Shown: in pieces, positions 16,071 to 24,913 of the stretch
Numbering within the stretch: the first letter of the stretch is position 1
How the letters are laid out: each line of letters starts with the position of its first letter
Assembly: GCA_021163245.1 (NCBI GenBank)
Contig: JAGGXB010000097.1
Coordinates: 1 to 42,265, forward strand
Direction: 5' to 3'
DNA from: Thermoproteales archaeon
GTDB taxonomy: Archaea; Thermoproteota; Thermoprotei; Thermofilales; Thermofilaceae
DNA length: 42,265 nucleotides
Made by a program: the position numbers and the translations under genes
Notes under the pieces: model-generated
Database searches by the model: none
What the model was told of the DNA's origin: nothing
Seen by the model: only the letters and a program-made list of their open reading frames with translations

Positions 16071-17192
16071 CTATACCGGTATATATTTACTTTTTACAAC
16101 AGTGTAAATCGGCCTGATATACTGGGCTTTCCTAACTTCTAGGATACGTGAATTCTTTAATTCTCCATCGTTCCAGCAATAAAATACTTTTAGTATCCCT
16201 ATACCTTTATATTCGTAGAATCCCGGCGGAGCCTCTATCTTTAGTACAGAGCCTTCTTCTACGATAAGTATTGAGTTATTAAGCCAGCTGCCGTTTATAA
16301 GGATACTACCTTCGAACTGTAACTTATAATATCTTCTTGACTGTATGAACAAAGTTTTGATGCTTTTTTCATATTTATCGTCTCCCTTATATGATACGAC
16401 AATTCTTAAAGTACCTGTATAGTTTAAGTTGATCGGGACAAGTGCATAGCCAGTCTCATTTGTTTTGACTCTTAACTGATATAATTTGTGTCCAGTAGAG
16501 TTATCGTAAATACTTATAGTTATGTTTTTGTTCTGTACAGTTTTGATAAGTATCATTCTGTTAACTTTGAAATTATCTCTTTTTTCGATTTTCATCGCTG
16601 TTATTGGTAAAGGCTTTTTCCTCGGAGTATAACTATAAGATTTATAACTTTTATGTGAAGGAGGCTTATAGCTGGAGCCTCCTCCAAACTGTGAACCCGA
16701 TTTTCTTGCACCGAAGTCTGCCGTCCAATAAATCTTATAATATGAGTTAGGATTTGTGGCTATTCCTACTCCTATTTCTTCAAAATAACGATTTAGCATA
16801 ACTTCTCTATGTCCAGGAGATTTTTTCCAAGCGTTGAACACGTCTTCTGGTGTCAAAAATCCCGCAGCTATGTTCTCTCCAACAGCTACCCAGTTGGTAT
16901 ATCCTGCCGCTACAACTCTATCCACAGGCGAAAGTCCTTCAGGAGTGTAATGGCTGAAATAATTACGGTTAGCCATGTCTTCACTATGCCTTTGGGCTGC
17001 TAAGGTTAATTCTTTTGAAACTTTTAATGGTTTTAGACCGTTGGCTACCCTGTATTGGTTTATGAGTTCTATTAACTTGTCGGCTAATGATTGAGCTTTG
17101 ACTGTCTGTGTATAATATAAGCTACTTATTGTGAGTATAAGCGAGACTATGATTATTACAGCGGTGATACGCTGTGTAATATCTTTAGGCAT
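16071..17192 (-). CDS. Secreted CAP (SCP/PR-1-like) domain protein with beta-rich C-terminal region
   Basis: N-terminal signal or anchor segment (about residues 10-33, AVIIIVSLILTISSLYY), then a complete CAP domain at 38-165. The conserved cavity residues are H69 (AAQRHSEDMA), E106 (VGENIAAG) and H128 (WKKSPGHREVML), followed by GVGIA at 141-145. A Ser/Tyr/Lys-rich linker (about 165-195) leads to ~180 residues of beta-rich sequence with Ig-like character and several N-glycosylation sequons. Bacterial and archaeal CAP proteins are extracellular and bind lipids or cell-wall material; proteolysis has been suggested for some, and the role here is not known. It lies 47 bases upstream of the envelope operon on the same strand and may belong to the same functional group. 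A T/A-rich TTTTATTAAA lies about 30 bases before the ATG. Confidence 0.85.
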   Translation of the reverse strand: MPKDITQRITAVIIIVSLILTISSLYYTQTVKAQSLADKLIELINQYRVANGLKPLKVSKELTLAAQRHSEDMANRNYFSHYTPEGLSPVDRVVAAGYTNWVAVGENIAAGFLTPEDVFNAWKKSPGHREVMLNRYFEEIGVGIATNPNSYYKIYWTADFGARKSGSQFGGGSSYKPPSHKSYKSYSYTPRKKPLPITAMKIEKRDNFKVNRMILIKTVQNKNITISIYDNSTGHKLYQLRVKTNETGYALVPINLNYTGTLRIVVSYKGDDKYEKSIKTLFIQSRRYYKLQFEGSILINGSWLNNSILIVEEGSVLKIEAPPGFYEYKGIGILKVFYCWNDGELKNSRILEVRKAQYIRPIYTVVKSKYIPV

Positions 17193-17282
17193 ACTATCTT
17201 ATATTAACTATAATCCTTTAATAAAAGAATTCATTGAAATAGGGATGAAATAAAAAACTTATGGAAGAAAAATTTTCGATTA

Positions 17283-18287
17283 CTAATCGTTTTTTGATAT
17301 AAATTCATCGATATCGATAACTTTTCCGGTTATAGCCGACTTATTTGCTGCTAGTGCTACTGCATGTGACCTAAATGTTTTCTCAAGAGAGACTTTTAGG
17401 TCTTTATCAGAGCCTTTTTTAACAGCTGATATAAAGTCTTTATTCATTTCCAATGTTGGATTTAGTTTCTCGGTGTAAACTATAATTTCGTCACGCATCA
17501 TAACTTCTAGTCTTGATCCATGAATATATCTGACCAATAGTTCTCTTGCTATGAAATCTATTCCACTTGAGTCCTTGATTCCAGGGAATAAAGCATATGT
17601 TCCAGACAGGTTTCCAACACTGCCTGTTTTAAACTTTACTGTTAAAGCATAACTGTCCCAGTTTTCAAACCCTATTTTTTTGTCTTCTTCTGTCGATCTT
17701 GCGACGACACTATATGCTGCATAAACTGATTCTATTTCTCCGACAATATATCTGAACAGATCTATTAAATGGGTTGATTGATCAACTATTTGTCCTCCTC
17801 CAAGTTCTCTCTTCCTAATCCAAGGAATTATCGGTACAGTCCAATAATAATGTGCGTTGACCATGCTAACCTTATTTTCACTAAGGATTTCCAACGCTCT
17901 AGCTATAATGGATAGATACCTTGACTGATAACCTACACCAGCTACAACTTTGTGTTCACGTACAGTCTCTAATAACTTTATAGCATTCTCTATGTCTAGT
18001 GATAAGGGTTTCTCAAGCATGAAATTTATTCCTTTTTCAGCAACTTTTATCGCTTGGAAAATATGAATGTTTGTTGGCGTACAAATATATACAGCGTCTA
18101 AATCTTCTTTTTCCAACATTTTTTCATAATCAGTATAATAATTAGCATTAAATTCCTTGGCTGTATTCTTAGCCAATTCTTCATCTATATCACAAATAGC
18201 TTTAATCGATACATCTCTAATCTCTTTAAGTGTGTTTAGATGTGCTCTCCCTCTCCTACCTGCTCCAATAAGGCCAATATTAACCAT
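17283..18287 (-). CDS. Gfo/Idh/MocA-family NAD(P)-dependent sugar oxidoreductase
   Basis: Rossmann fold at the N-terminus with GLIGAGRRGRAH (5-16), an acidic residue after strand 2 (CDID, about 32-35) favouring NAD(H), CTPTNIH (69-75) and the catalytic-lysine motif EKP (92-94). The C-terminal alpha/beta domain has GGGQIVDQSTHLIDLFRY at 163-180, where Asp and His usually act in catalysis. Members oxidise or reduce hydroxyls of sugars, inositols and their acids. ATG at 18287 is chosen because GTGAT lies four bases upstream; the in-frame GTG at 18296 is part of that ribosome binding site. It is divergent from the GH43-like gene, with 67 bases between the starts, so the two may be co-regulated. 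Confidence 0.92.
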   Translation of the reverse strand: MVNIGLIGAGRRGRAHLNTLKEIRDVSIKAICDIDEELAKNTAKEFNANYYTDYEKMLEKEDLDAVYICTPTNIHIFQAIKVAEKGINFMLEKPLSLDIENAIKLLETVREHKVVAGVGYQSRYLSIIARALEILSENKVSMVNAHYYWTVPIIPWIRKRELGGGQIVDQSTHLIDLFRYIVGEIESVYAAYSVVARSTEEDKKIGFENWDSYALTVKFKTGSVGNLSGTYALFPGIKDSSGIDFIARELLVRYIHGSRLEVMMRDEIIVYTEKLNPTLEMNKDFISAVKKGSDKDLKVSLEKTFRSHAVALAANKSAITGKVIDIDEFISKND

Positions 18288-18354
18288 TTTTATCACTTTT
18301 AAACTCTTACAATAATATATTAGTTAAAGATAAATAATTATATAGTTGATACCT

Positions 18355-19365
18355 ATGTGGTCAGGTCTGTATCCTCCTCAAGCAATATTTGGTAAAAGGA
18401 AGTTTGAAAAAGTTGTTCTTGATCCACCGAACTTTGAGCCAGGTACTTGGTGTGGAGCGGGGAAGATATGGATTGATATGGAGGCTGATGAATATTATCT
18501 TACGAGTAGGCCTAGAGTCGGAAAGATTAAAAGAGGTTATGCGGCAGAGATATATGCTTCTAAGAATGGTAGGGATTTTCATCTGGTTAGCTGGATAACT
18601 AAGGAGGAGCTTACTGATATTATAGGTAGACAAGTAAACAGTATTGAGAATCAGCAATTGTTAAAGGATCCTTTGACTGGAAAATATCACTTATATTTGT
18701 CTTTGGATGTGGCTCAGGAAAATATTGCAGGTTTTAGTGATAAGATATATAGATCGAAGTGGGAGACATATCTTTTAATTTCTGATGATCCTAAAGGTGT
18801 TTGGGAGCCTTATGGCTTTGTTCTTGTCGGTGATCAAGAATATGATAGTGGTGAGTCAAGAGACTCTACAATCGATATTGTGGATGGCTTATATATTGCC
18901 TTGTACAAGGCTAGGAGGGCTGGTAGCAGCAGAGTCAATACAGCGCTTGCATTGAGTAGTGATGGTAAAAAATGGGTTAAGCTTGGTGTTCCGACAGTTA
19001 ATGGTGAGAAACAACCTGATTATTTCCTCTTGAATGGTAGTATAGTCTCAGGCACTTTTGGACCTGTATTTATAGGTACTAAGACGCTTGATGTGGTCGA
19101 TGGTGCAGCTTTAACTAAGGAAGTTGTAGCATATGTTATCGATTTACATAACATGGATTTAAAAGAGATATTTAGTGCTCCTTGGAAACCGACAACGAGA
19201 TATGAGCATAAAGATTATCCCATTCATACATATATGACTTTAGCCTTTGACGTATCATCCGAAGAATGGCTTATATATGTTGAGGCAGTTGATCCGGTTT
19301 ACAGTGAGAAACCTGGTCTTAACACTGAGGTGGATAGAGTTCTTCTCTTTACGTCTAGAACGTAA
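18355..19365 (+). CDS. GH43/GH32-like five-bladed beta-propeller, putative glycosidase or glycoside phosphorylase
   Basis: The 336-residue protein begins with a stretch typical of the GH43/GH32/GH62/GH130 propeller clans: WCGAGKIWIDME (candidate catalytic Asp near residue 40), YYLTSRPR, RGYAAEIYASKNG. Later segments such as KDPLTGKYHLYLS and GESRDSTIDIVDG match further blades. There is no signal peptide, so it acts on intracellular substrates. The ATG at 18355 is used; a TTG nine bases upstream is in frame. It is followed after 39 bases by the alpha-L-fucosidase gene on the same strand, and is divergent from the Gfo/Idh/MocA gene. I am confident of the fold type, less so of hydrolytic activity. 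Confidence 0.65.
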   Translation: MWSGLYPPQAIFGKRKFEKVVLDPPNFEPGTWCGAGKIWIDMEADEYYLTSRPRVGKIKRGYAAEIYASKNGRDFHLVSWITKEELTDIIGRQVNSIENQQLLKDPLTGKYHLYLSLDVAQENIAGFSDKIYRSKWETYLLISDDPKGVWEPYGFVLVGDQEYDSGESRDSTIDIVDGLYIALYKARRAGSSRVNTALALSSDGKKWVKLGVPTVNGEKQPDYFLLNGSIVSGTFGPVFIGTKTLDVVDGAALTKEVVAYVIDLHNMDLKEIFSAPWKPTTRYEHKDYPIHTYMTLAFDVSSEEWLIYVEAVDPVYSEKPGLNTEVDRVLLFTSRT

Positions 19366-19404
19366 ATCCATATTAATCTTTTTTACACTATTTTTTTGAT
19401 AAAT

Positions 19405-20601
19405 ATGGGAAAGGAGTGGTTTACTGAGGCAAAGTTTGGGTTGTTTATACATTTTGGCCTTTATTCAATTCTCGGACGTAGAGAATGGGTTATGCACTAT
19501 GAAAGAATTCCAGTAAGTAAGTATAGAAGACTAATGGAGAAGTTTAATCCCCGTAAAGGAGCAGTCGATGAATGGTGTAGTCTAGCTAAAGAGGCCGGGA
19601 TGAAATACGTTGTTTTAACTACGAGACATCATGATGGTTTTAGTCTTTTTGATACTAAAGTTTCTGATTTTAATGCTGTCAACTCGGCTGCAGGTAGGGA
19701 TATTATTGCTGAGTATGTTGATGCCTGTAGGAGATACGGATTGAAGGTAGGTTTCTATTATTCATTATTGGATTGGAGATGGGAAGCGTATTGGGATGGT
19801 CCAGAGAAAAATAAAGAGAAATGGGATGAGTTTGTAAACTATGTACATTCTCAAGTTATAGAGTTGATGAGTAATTATGGCAAGATAGATATCCTATGGT
19901 ATGATGGGGGTTGGCCGTATAGTGCTGAGGATTGGAGGTCTGAGGAGTTAAATAGAAAGGTAAGAGAGCTTCAGCCGGATATCCTTATAAACAATAGATC
20001 TGGTCTGCCTGAAGATTTTGATACTCCTGAGCAATATGTTCCTAAGGAGAAACCGGAAAGGCCATGGGAGACATGTATGACCATAAATGATAGTTGGGGA
20101 TACTGTAGGGGCGATAATAACTATAAGACTGTTAAGCAGCTTATCTTAACTCTTGTGGACATTGTTAGGAAGGGTGGAAACTTTTTGCTTAATATTGGTC
20201 CTAAAGCTGATGGTAGTGTTCCATATCCACTTGTGGAGAGACTACACGCAATGGGTAAGTGGCTAAGTATAAATGGTGAGTCTATCTATGGTACTAAGGT
20301 AGGTACGGTTACAGGTTCTTGGCATTTAGGTTATATAACTCAAAAGGATGAAAAGGTTTATGTTCATGTAACTAAATGGCCTGGTAGAGAAATAACTATA
20401 CCTGGTATTTCGGGTGAAATAGTTGATGCCTATTTCCTATCTAATAGGGAGCCGGTAAAAGCTAAAACAGAGAATGGTTTCCTATATATCTCTGATCTAC
20501 CAGATGAGCCTCTTGATCCCTATGACACGGTTATAGCTTTGGAATTTTCTTCTGTTCCTGAAAGAGTAGAGATAGGTTTTAAGGAAACACTTCTTAAATG
20601 A
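19405..20601 (+). CDS. Alpha-L-fucosidase, glycoside hydrolase family 29
   Basis: Retaining exo-enzyme releasing L-fucose from oligosaccharides. The GH29 signature is clear: EAKFGLFIHFGLYS (8-21), YVVLTTRHHDGFSLFDT (68-84) and the nucleophile region DILWYDGGW (162-170), in which D167 is the expected catalytic Asp. GGNFLLNIGP is conserved further on. The C-terminal ~90 residues form a small beta-domain. At 398 residues it is near the short end of the family. It lacks a signal peptide, unlike many bacterial homologues, so its substrates must be imported. The ATG at 19405 is preferred to the TTG at 19396. It probably shares a transcript with the propeller gene just upstream; a T-rich stretch follows the stop. 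Confidence 0.93.
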   Translation: MGKEWFTEAKFGLFIHFGLYSILGRREWVMHYERIPVSKYRRLMEKFNPRKGAVDEWCSLAKEAGMKYVVLTTRHHDGFSLFDTKVSDFNAVNSAAGRDIIAEYVDACRRYGLKVGFYYSLLDWRWEAYWDGPEKNKEKWDEFVNYVHSQVIELMSNYGKIDILWYDGGWPYSAEDWRSEELNRKVRELQPDILINNRSGLPEDFDTPEQYVPKEKPERPWETCMTINDSWGYCRGDNNYKTVKQLILTLVDIVRKGGNFLLNIGPKADGSVPYPLVERLHAMGKWLSINGESIYGTKVGTVTGSWHLGYITQKDEKVYVHVTKWPGREITIPGISGEIVDAYFLSNREPVKAKTENGFLYISDLPDEPLDPYDTVIALEFSSVPERVEIGFKETLLK

Positions 20602-20619
20602 TCTTATTAACTGAAAACT

Positions 20620-20640
20620 ATTTTTTACAATATTTTTGTT
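20620..20640 (+). terminator. Oligo-T terminator after the fucosidase gene
   Basis: Runs of six and five T residues begin about 20 bases after the stop codon at 20601. This is a plausible archaeal transcription stop. The remaining bases up to 20763 contain a TATA-like TATAAAATATA near 20701 for the next gene. Confidence 0.45.
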
Positions 20641-20763
20641 AGAAGTATTGATTATAGGTTTGGTTGAGTTATCGGTGATAGAAACATATAAACTTGTCAT
20701 TATAAAATATACTTTGTGTCAATGTCATGTTTCTTTTATTTCAGAGGATAAAGTGTCTGGTCT

Positions 20764-21654
20764 ATGTTAAACAGCAATGTTATCAGGGTTTTTGATCCTT
20801 GGAGGAAGGGGAGTCTATGTACTTGTCCGTTTAAATACACGGTGAATGTTTATACAGGTTGTGGACATAGATGTATTTACTGTTACATAACGTCATATAT
20901 CAGGGATGCTTTCAATCCTAGGCCTAAAAAGGATTTTATCAGACTGGTAATGAGGGATATTCAAAAGATACCTGCGAGTAGCATAATAGATGTCTCAACC
21001 AGCAGTGACCCCTATACTCCTCCTGAGGAAAAGCTTGGTTTAACCCGTAAATTGTTAGGACTGATTATGAAGAATTTTCGTGTTAAGATTCTTACTAAGT
21101 CAGACCTTGTTGTTAGAGATATCGATATTTTGAAGAGAGGTAGTAGTATTGTCTCAATGACTATAACCACTATGGATGAAAGAGTTGCTCAAATAATTGA
21201 GCCATATGCACCTTCCCCATCTAAAAGGATTAAAGCTCTATCAATGATTAGTAAATATGGTATTCCAACCATCCTCCGTCTGGATCCTATTCTCCCTTTT
21301 GTAAACGACTCTGAGAAAAATATAAGGAATATTATTCGAGATGCATCTAAGGCTGGCGTTAAACACATTGTTTCTTCTACATATAAAGCTAAGCCAGACA
21401 GTTTAGCTAGGATAATTAGGTCATTTCCCGATCTTGGAGAAAAATATAGAGACTTATATATAGTTAAAGGGTCCCGTATCCATGGTGCTTACTATCTCTC
21501 CAAAAAAATAAGGCTAGATTTGATGAGAAAGGTGAAGGAGATAGCTAGTGATTACGGTTTAACATTTGCAACATGTAGAGAAGGACTTGTGTCTCTTCAT
21601 GATAAGGGGACAATATGTGACGGATCTCATCTATTCAAGGCATTTAACCGATAA
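20764..21654 (+). CDS. Radical SAM protein of the SPL / Rv2578c-like family
   Basis: The 4Fe-4S/SAM-binding C-x3-C-x2-C motif is TGCGHRCIYCY, with Cys at 33, 37 and 40. Two extra cysteines lie just before it (C19 and C21). The motif STSSDPYTPPEEKLGLTRKLL at about 79-99 is characteristic of the spore-photoproduct-lyase-like radical SAM group, but the protein lacks evidence for DNA-lesion repair and its substrate is unknown. It stands alone between the fucosidase and the convergent aldo/keto reductase and has its own A/T-rich promoter region. No partner protein is recognisable next to it. Confidence 0.85.
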   Translation: MLNSNVIRVFDPWRKGSLCTCPFKYTVNVYTGCGHRCIYCYITSYIRDAFNPRPKKDFIRLVMRDIQKIPASSIIDVSTSSDPYTPPEEKLGLTRKLLGLIMKNFRVKILTKSDLVVRDIDILKRGSSIVSMTITTMDERVAQIIEPYAPSPSKRIKALSMISKYGIPTILRLDPILPFVNDSEKNIRNIIRDASKAGVKHIVSSTYKAKPDSLARIIRSFPDLGEKYRDLYIVKGSRIHGAYYLSKKIRLDLMRKVKEIASDYGLTFATCREGLVSLHDKGTICDGSHLFKAFNR

Positions 21655-21670
21655 TAAGACTATAAATATT

Positions 21671-21688
21671 AAAGAAAAATTAAGAAAA
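21671..21688 (-). terminator. T-rich terminator after the aldo/keto reductase gene
   Basis: Minus strand reads TTTTCTTAATTTTTCTTT, beginning a few bases past the stop at 21696. It lies in the 41-base gap between convergent genes and may serve the minus-strand gene. Confidence 0.4.
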
Positions 21689-21695
21689 TTATTTT

Positions 21696-22709
21696 TTACC
21701 ATTTGAATCGTGAAGCGATTTCTTCAACTCTCCTTACGGTGTCTGTGTCAAGCTTAACATTTAATGCTTCTAAGTTGTCTTCTAGATGTTGAAGTTTGCT
21801 TACACCTATAATTGGGACGATGGTTACTCCAAATTCCTTTTCTTTATATAGAATCCATGCTATAGCCAACTGTGGTAAAGTTATATCAAGTTCCTTTGCC
21901 ACGTTATTCAGCTCAGAAATAATTTCCAAATTCTCTTTGGTCAGTCTTCTTTTAAGGCTTTCTGAGTATGTGGCTCTCGATAACTCTGGTATCCCTGAGA
22001 GATATTTAGGTGTCAATAATCCTTTAGCCAGAGGCGAATAAGCCATTATAAGTAGTCCATATTTTCTAGCGACTGGTATCTTTCTTTCCTCTATTCGTCT
22101 ATTAACCAAGCTGTAAGGATCTTGTATCGTGACATATGTATGTAAATTATATTTTTTGGCTATCTCCATACTCTCGACTATTTGCTCAGCAGGCTCATTT
22201 GAAGAACCGATGTAGTGGACCCATCCTCTCTCAACGATGTCGTTTAATGCTCTAAGTGTTTCAAGTTTTGGGGTGTCTGGATCAGGATAATGCGTAAGAT
22301 ATACGTCTACATATTCCATATCTAGTCTCTTTAAGCTTTCCTTTATCTGCCACATTATATGCTTTCTGGATAATCCCTCTCCGTTGGGCCAAGGCGCCAT
22401 TTTTCCTCTAACTTTTGTTACGACTACGAACATTTCTCTATCGTAATCTTTCAAAAGCTTCCCTAGAATTTTCTCTGCGTTACCGACATGGTTAAGGTCT
22501 ACGGGTGTCATAGCGCCATGGTATCTGTTTGCCGTATCGATAAAATTGATGCCGTTGTCTACGGCTACCTTAAGAATTTTCTTAAATTCTTCTACGTCGA
22601 CTTTATTTATTCCAAATAGATCTTTGTCTTTAGATCTTGGAAGATGCCAAGTACCTATACATAGACGTGATACTTTTACTCCACTTGGACCTAATTTAAC
22701 ATATTCCAT
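21696..22709 (-). CDS. Aldo/keto reductase
   Basis: A 337-residue NAD(P)H-dependent (beta/alpha)8 oxidoreductase. The catalytic tetrad is complete: D58 and Y63 (FIDTANRYH), K99 (VVTKV) and H140 (LTHYPDPD). GSSNEP and the C-terminal IIGVSKLQHLEDN match the cofactor-binding strands of the family. It reduces sugar aldehydes or ketones, or oxidises sugars; the substrate is not evident. The ATG at 22709 is chosen because AGGTGA lies five bases before it; the GTG at 22718 is within that site. Its position among glycosidases and a DegT-type aminotransferase supports a sugar substrate. Confidence 0.93.
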   Translation of the reverse strand: MEYVKLGPSGVKVSRLCIGTWHLPRSKDKDLFGINKVDVEEFKKILKVAVDNGINFIDTANRYHGAMTPVDLNHVGNAEKILGKLLKDYDREMFVVVTKVRGKMAPWPNGEGLSRKHIMWQIKESLKRLDMEYVDVYLTHYPDPDTPKLETLRALNDIVERGWVHYIGSSNEPAEQIVESMEIAKKYNLHTYVTIQDPYSLVNRRIEERKIPVARKYGLLIMAYSPLAKGLLTPKYLSGIPELSRATYSESLKRRLTKENLEIISELNNVAKELDITLPQLAIAWILYKEKEFGVTIVPIIGVSKLQHLEDNLEALNVKLDTDTVRRVEEIASRFKW

Positions 22710-22816
22710 AAGTTTCACCTGTTTCAGAAACTTATCATAATAATAGGAGTTTTTCAGATTTAAAAAATCATCTATTATTGGAAAGATTTGAATAATTCTT
22801 TTAAAAATTATTAATT

Positions 22817-23641
22817 ATGGGTAGTGGGATTCTTCTAATTGGCTACGATGTTGAAAGTTTTCCGAGGTCTGAAAAAACAGTAAAGTTTCTTGAAATGATT
22901 CCTAAAATTCATGAAGAGTATAATGCTCCCTGTTCATTTTTCATTGTTGGGAGAACATTGCTTGCTCATCTGAATGAGTTTAGAAAAGTTTATGAAAAAT
23001 ATAATTCTCTTATAGATTTCGAACAACACACTTTTTCCCACAAAGTGTTTAAAAACTTGGTCATCGAGTATAGAAACTATATGTTTAAAGAAGGGGCGTC
23101 TCTAGATGAGATAAAGACTGAGGTCAGAGTTACTTCAGAGATAATGGAGATTCTTCTAGGGGTTCGACCGATGGGATTGACTACTCCTTGGGGACACTAT
23201 AGGGGATTGATGGATAGACCAGACATACTGAGGGCGTTGTGGGATTTAGGTATTCGTTTCATTAGAAGCTGGGCGAGAAACGAAAAAGATTCGTTGCCTG
23301 TTAGCCTAGATGTACAGCCTTTCTGGTACGATAGCATCAATAAGATTTATCCACCTATCCTTGAATGTACTGTTCAAGGCTGGCATGATAATGCACTTAA
23401 GGAGAGACTCAAAAGTAGGGAAGAGTATATAAAATATGTTAAAGATAATATAGACTACGTTTCTGAGAAGAATCTTATTTGGAGCTATGTGCAGCATGAC
23501 CATTCAAGTTTTTGGAAGGATCCAAACCTTGAAATAGTCAGGATAATGATTGAGTACGCTCTAGATAAAGATGTAAAAATAATTTCATACAAACAGTTTT
23601 ATGAGATGAAGCTTTCAGAGAGACTAAGATATATGACTTGA
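22817..23641 (+). CDS. Polysaccharide deacetylase-like (NodB-homology, CE4 fold) protein
   Basis: A 274-residue NodB-like barrel. The metal-binding H-x3-H is HTFSH (H71 and H75). The first motif reads D-V-E (11-13) instead of the usual D-D, with D11 as candidate base and E13 in the metal position. TPWGHYRG near 120 corresponds to the R-x-P/G-x loop, and a late QHDHSS segment could supply the catalytic His. The enzyme probably removes acyl or other groups from sugars or related amides. It has no signal peptide, unlike wall-modifying deacetylases, so it may act on an intracellular metabolite. The start follows an A/T-rich TTAAAAATTATTAATT. Its 3' end overlaps the convergent aminotransferase gene by 18 bases. 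Confidence 0.78.
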   Translation: MGSGILLIGYDVESFPRSEKTVKFLEMIPKIHEEYNAPCSFFIVGRTLLAHLNEFRKVYEKYNSLIDFEQHTFSHKVFKNLVIEYRNYMFKEGASLDEIKTEVRVTSEIMEILLGVRPMGLTTPWGHYRGLMDRPDILRALWDLGIRFIRSWARNEKDSLPVSLDVQPFWYDSINKIYPPILECTVQGWHDNALKERLKSREEYIKYVKDNIDYVSEKNLIWSYVQHDHSSFWKDPNLEIVRIMIEYALDKDVKIISYKQFYEMKLSERLRYMT

Positions 23642-24832
23642 AACTTTTTGTATCGCTTTACCTATCAACTCTGCATCCTCTAACTCGATCAAGGGATTTA
23701 AGGTTATCTCAACGCTTCGGCTTAAGATATCTGTTACATGTTTTCCAACTTTATCATCCACAATTATTTTATCTCCTATTACAGGCTTCCAGTTTATCCA
23801 TATGTGTGCATCATATGGTTTTTCAACATCGTATAGGCGATAACATGGTACACCCTCTGCACTCAAAGCATGGCTGAATTTTTTTGCCTTATTTACATTT
23901 TCAAAAATAAAGATGATTGCTGCACCTGTATCTCCATTTGGATCATTTAGTTTCCTAAGAGTTAATCCACTGTCCTCCGCAAATCTTTTAATAACTTCTT
24001 TAGCCTTTCTCATCTTACCGATTATATTGTTTATTTTCTCAAGCTGTGAGAGAAGGATGGCCGCTCTAACTTCATCCATCCTGAAATTAAGACCTGGTCT
24101 GGGAGGTATGTTTTTAGGGTCACGATAAAAGGCTGCAACATCATGAAAGGCAACAGCATTCCTATATAGCTCCCCATTACTTGTCGTTACCGCTCCACCT
24201 TCCCCTGAAGTAATTATCTTATTTAGCTGAAAGCTAAACGCACCCATGTGTCCAAATGAACCTAGTTTTTTCCCCTCGAATTCTCCACCGCAAGACTGTG
24301 CTACATCCTCAAGCACTTTAACCTGGTATTCATGTGCTAGTTTCATAATCTTATCCATTCTGCATGGAGCTCCTCTCATATGAACTGGGATTATAGCCTT
24401 TATATCATCGTTACTAAGCTTTTCTTCGATGCTTGCTGGATCAATCTCAAGGGAATCATCGATGTCGCATATTACTGGTTTTGCACCACACTCGACTACG
24501 GTCAAGGGAGTAGAAATCCAAGTATATCCTGGAACGAGAACTTTATCACCTTCACCTAAACCCATCGCCTTTAGAGAAATGAACAAAGATGCAGTACCTG
24601 AACTCACAGCAAGTGTATATGATGTACCTATAAATTCTGAAAACTTTTCTTCAAATTTTTTGACTTTGTTTAAGAGATTAGGACCATAATATCTAAACAA
24701 AGATTTATTTTTTAGGACTTCCAATACTTGGTTTATCTCATTTTCATCTATCATTAAAGCTCCTGGAAAAGAGGGAGGTAACTTTTTGTTAAGAACAGGT
24801 TTTCCACCATTGACTGCTAACTTATCCTCCAT
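23624..24832 (-). CDS. DegT/DnrJ/EryC1/StrS-family PLP-dependent sugar aminotransferase
   Basis: Motifs of the aminosugar aminotransferase family: VSSGTASL (76-83), DVAQSCGG (176-183, with the D and Q that contact PLP) and FSFQLNKIITSGEGG, where K205 is the expected Schiff-base lysine. These enzymes transaminate keto-sugars, often nucleotide-linked, or act as dehydratases. At 402 residues it is full length. A TATA-like TTTTAAAA is centred 26 bases before the ATG, with no ribosome binding site, so the transcript is likely leaderless. The C-terminus overlaps the convergent deacetylase-like gene. It could make an amino sugar for surface glycans or act in catabolism. Confidence 0.92.
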   Translation of the reverse strand: MEDKLAVNGGKPVLNKKLPPSFPGALMIDENEINQVLEVLKNKSLFRYYGPNLLNKVKKFEEKFSEFIGTSYTLAVSSGTASLFISLKAMGLGEGDKVLVPGYTWISTPLTVVECGAKPVICDIDDSLEIDPASIEEKLSNDDIKAIIPVHMRGAPCRMDKIMKLAHEYQVKVLEDVAQSCGGEFEGKKLGSFGHMGAFSFQLNKIITSGEGGAVTTSNGELYRNAVAFHDVAAFYRDPKNIPPRPGLNFRMDEVRAAILLSQLEKINNIIGKMRKAKEVIKRFAEDSGLTLRKLNDPNGDTGAAIIFIFENVNKAKKFSHALSAEGVPCYRLYDVEKPYDAHIWINWKPVIGDKIIVDDKVGKHVTDILSRSVEITLNPLIELEDAELIGKAIQKVSSHIS

Positions 24833-24853
24833 AAGATAAAAATAGAATTATCT

Positions 24854-24861
24854 TTTTAAAA
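24854..24861 (-). promoter_or_regulatory. TATA box of the aminotransferase gene
   Basis: TTTTAAAA centred 26 bases before the ATG at 24832; leaderless arrangement. Confidence 0.4.
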
Positions 24862-24913
24862 TACGTTATCCTAATTTGATATTTTCAATATTTATCTTTA
24901 AAAAAGAGAAAAT

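Noticed and set aside
20713-20724. 12-base word TTTGTGTCAATG, repeated at 35361-35372 in the feo upstream dyad
   Set aside because: A pair of identical 12-mers is expected several times by chance in a window this size, and the 20713 copy lacks the dyad.
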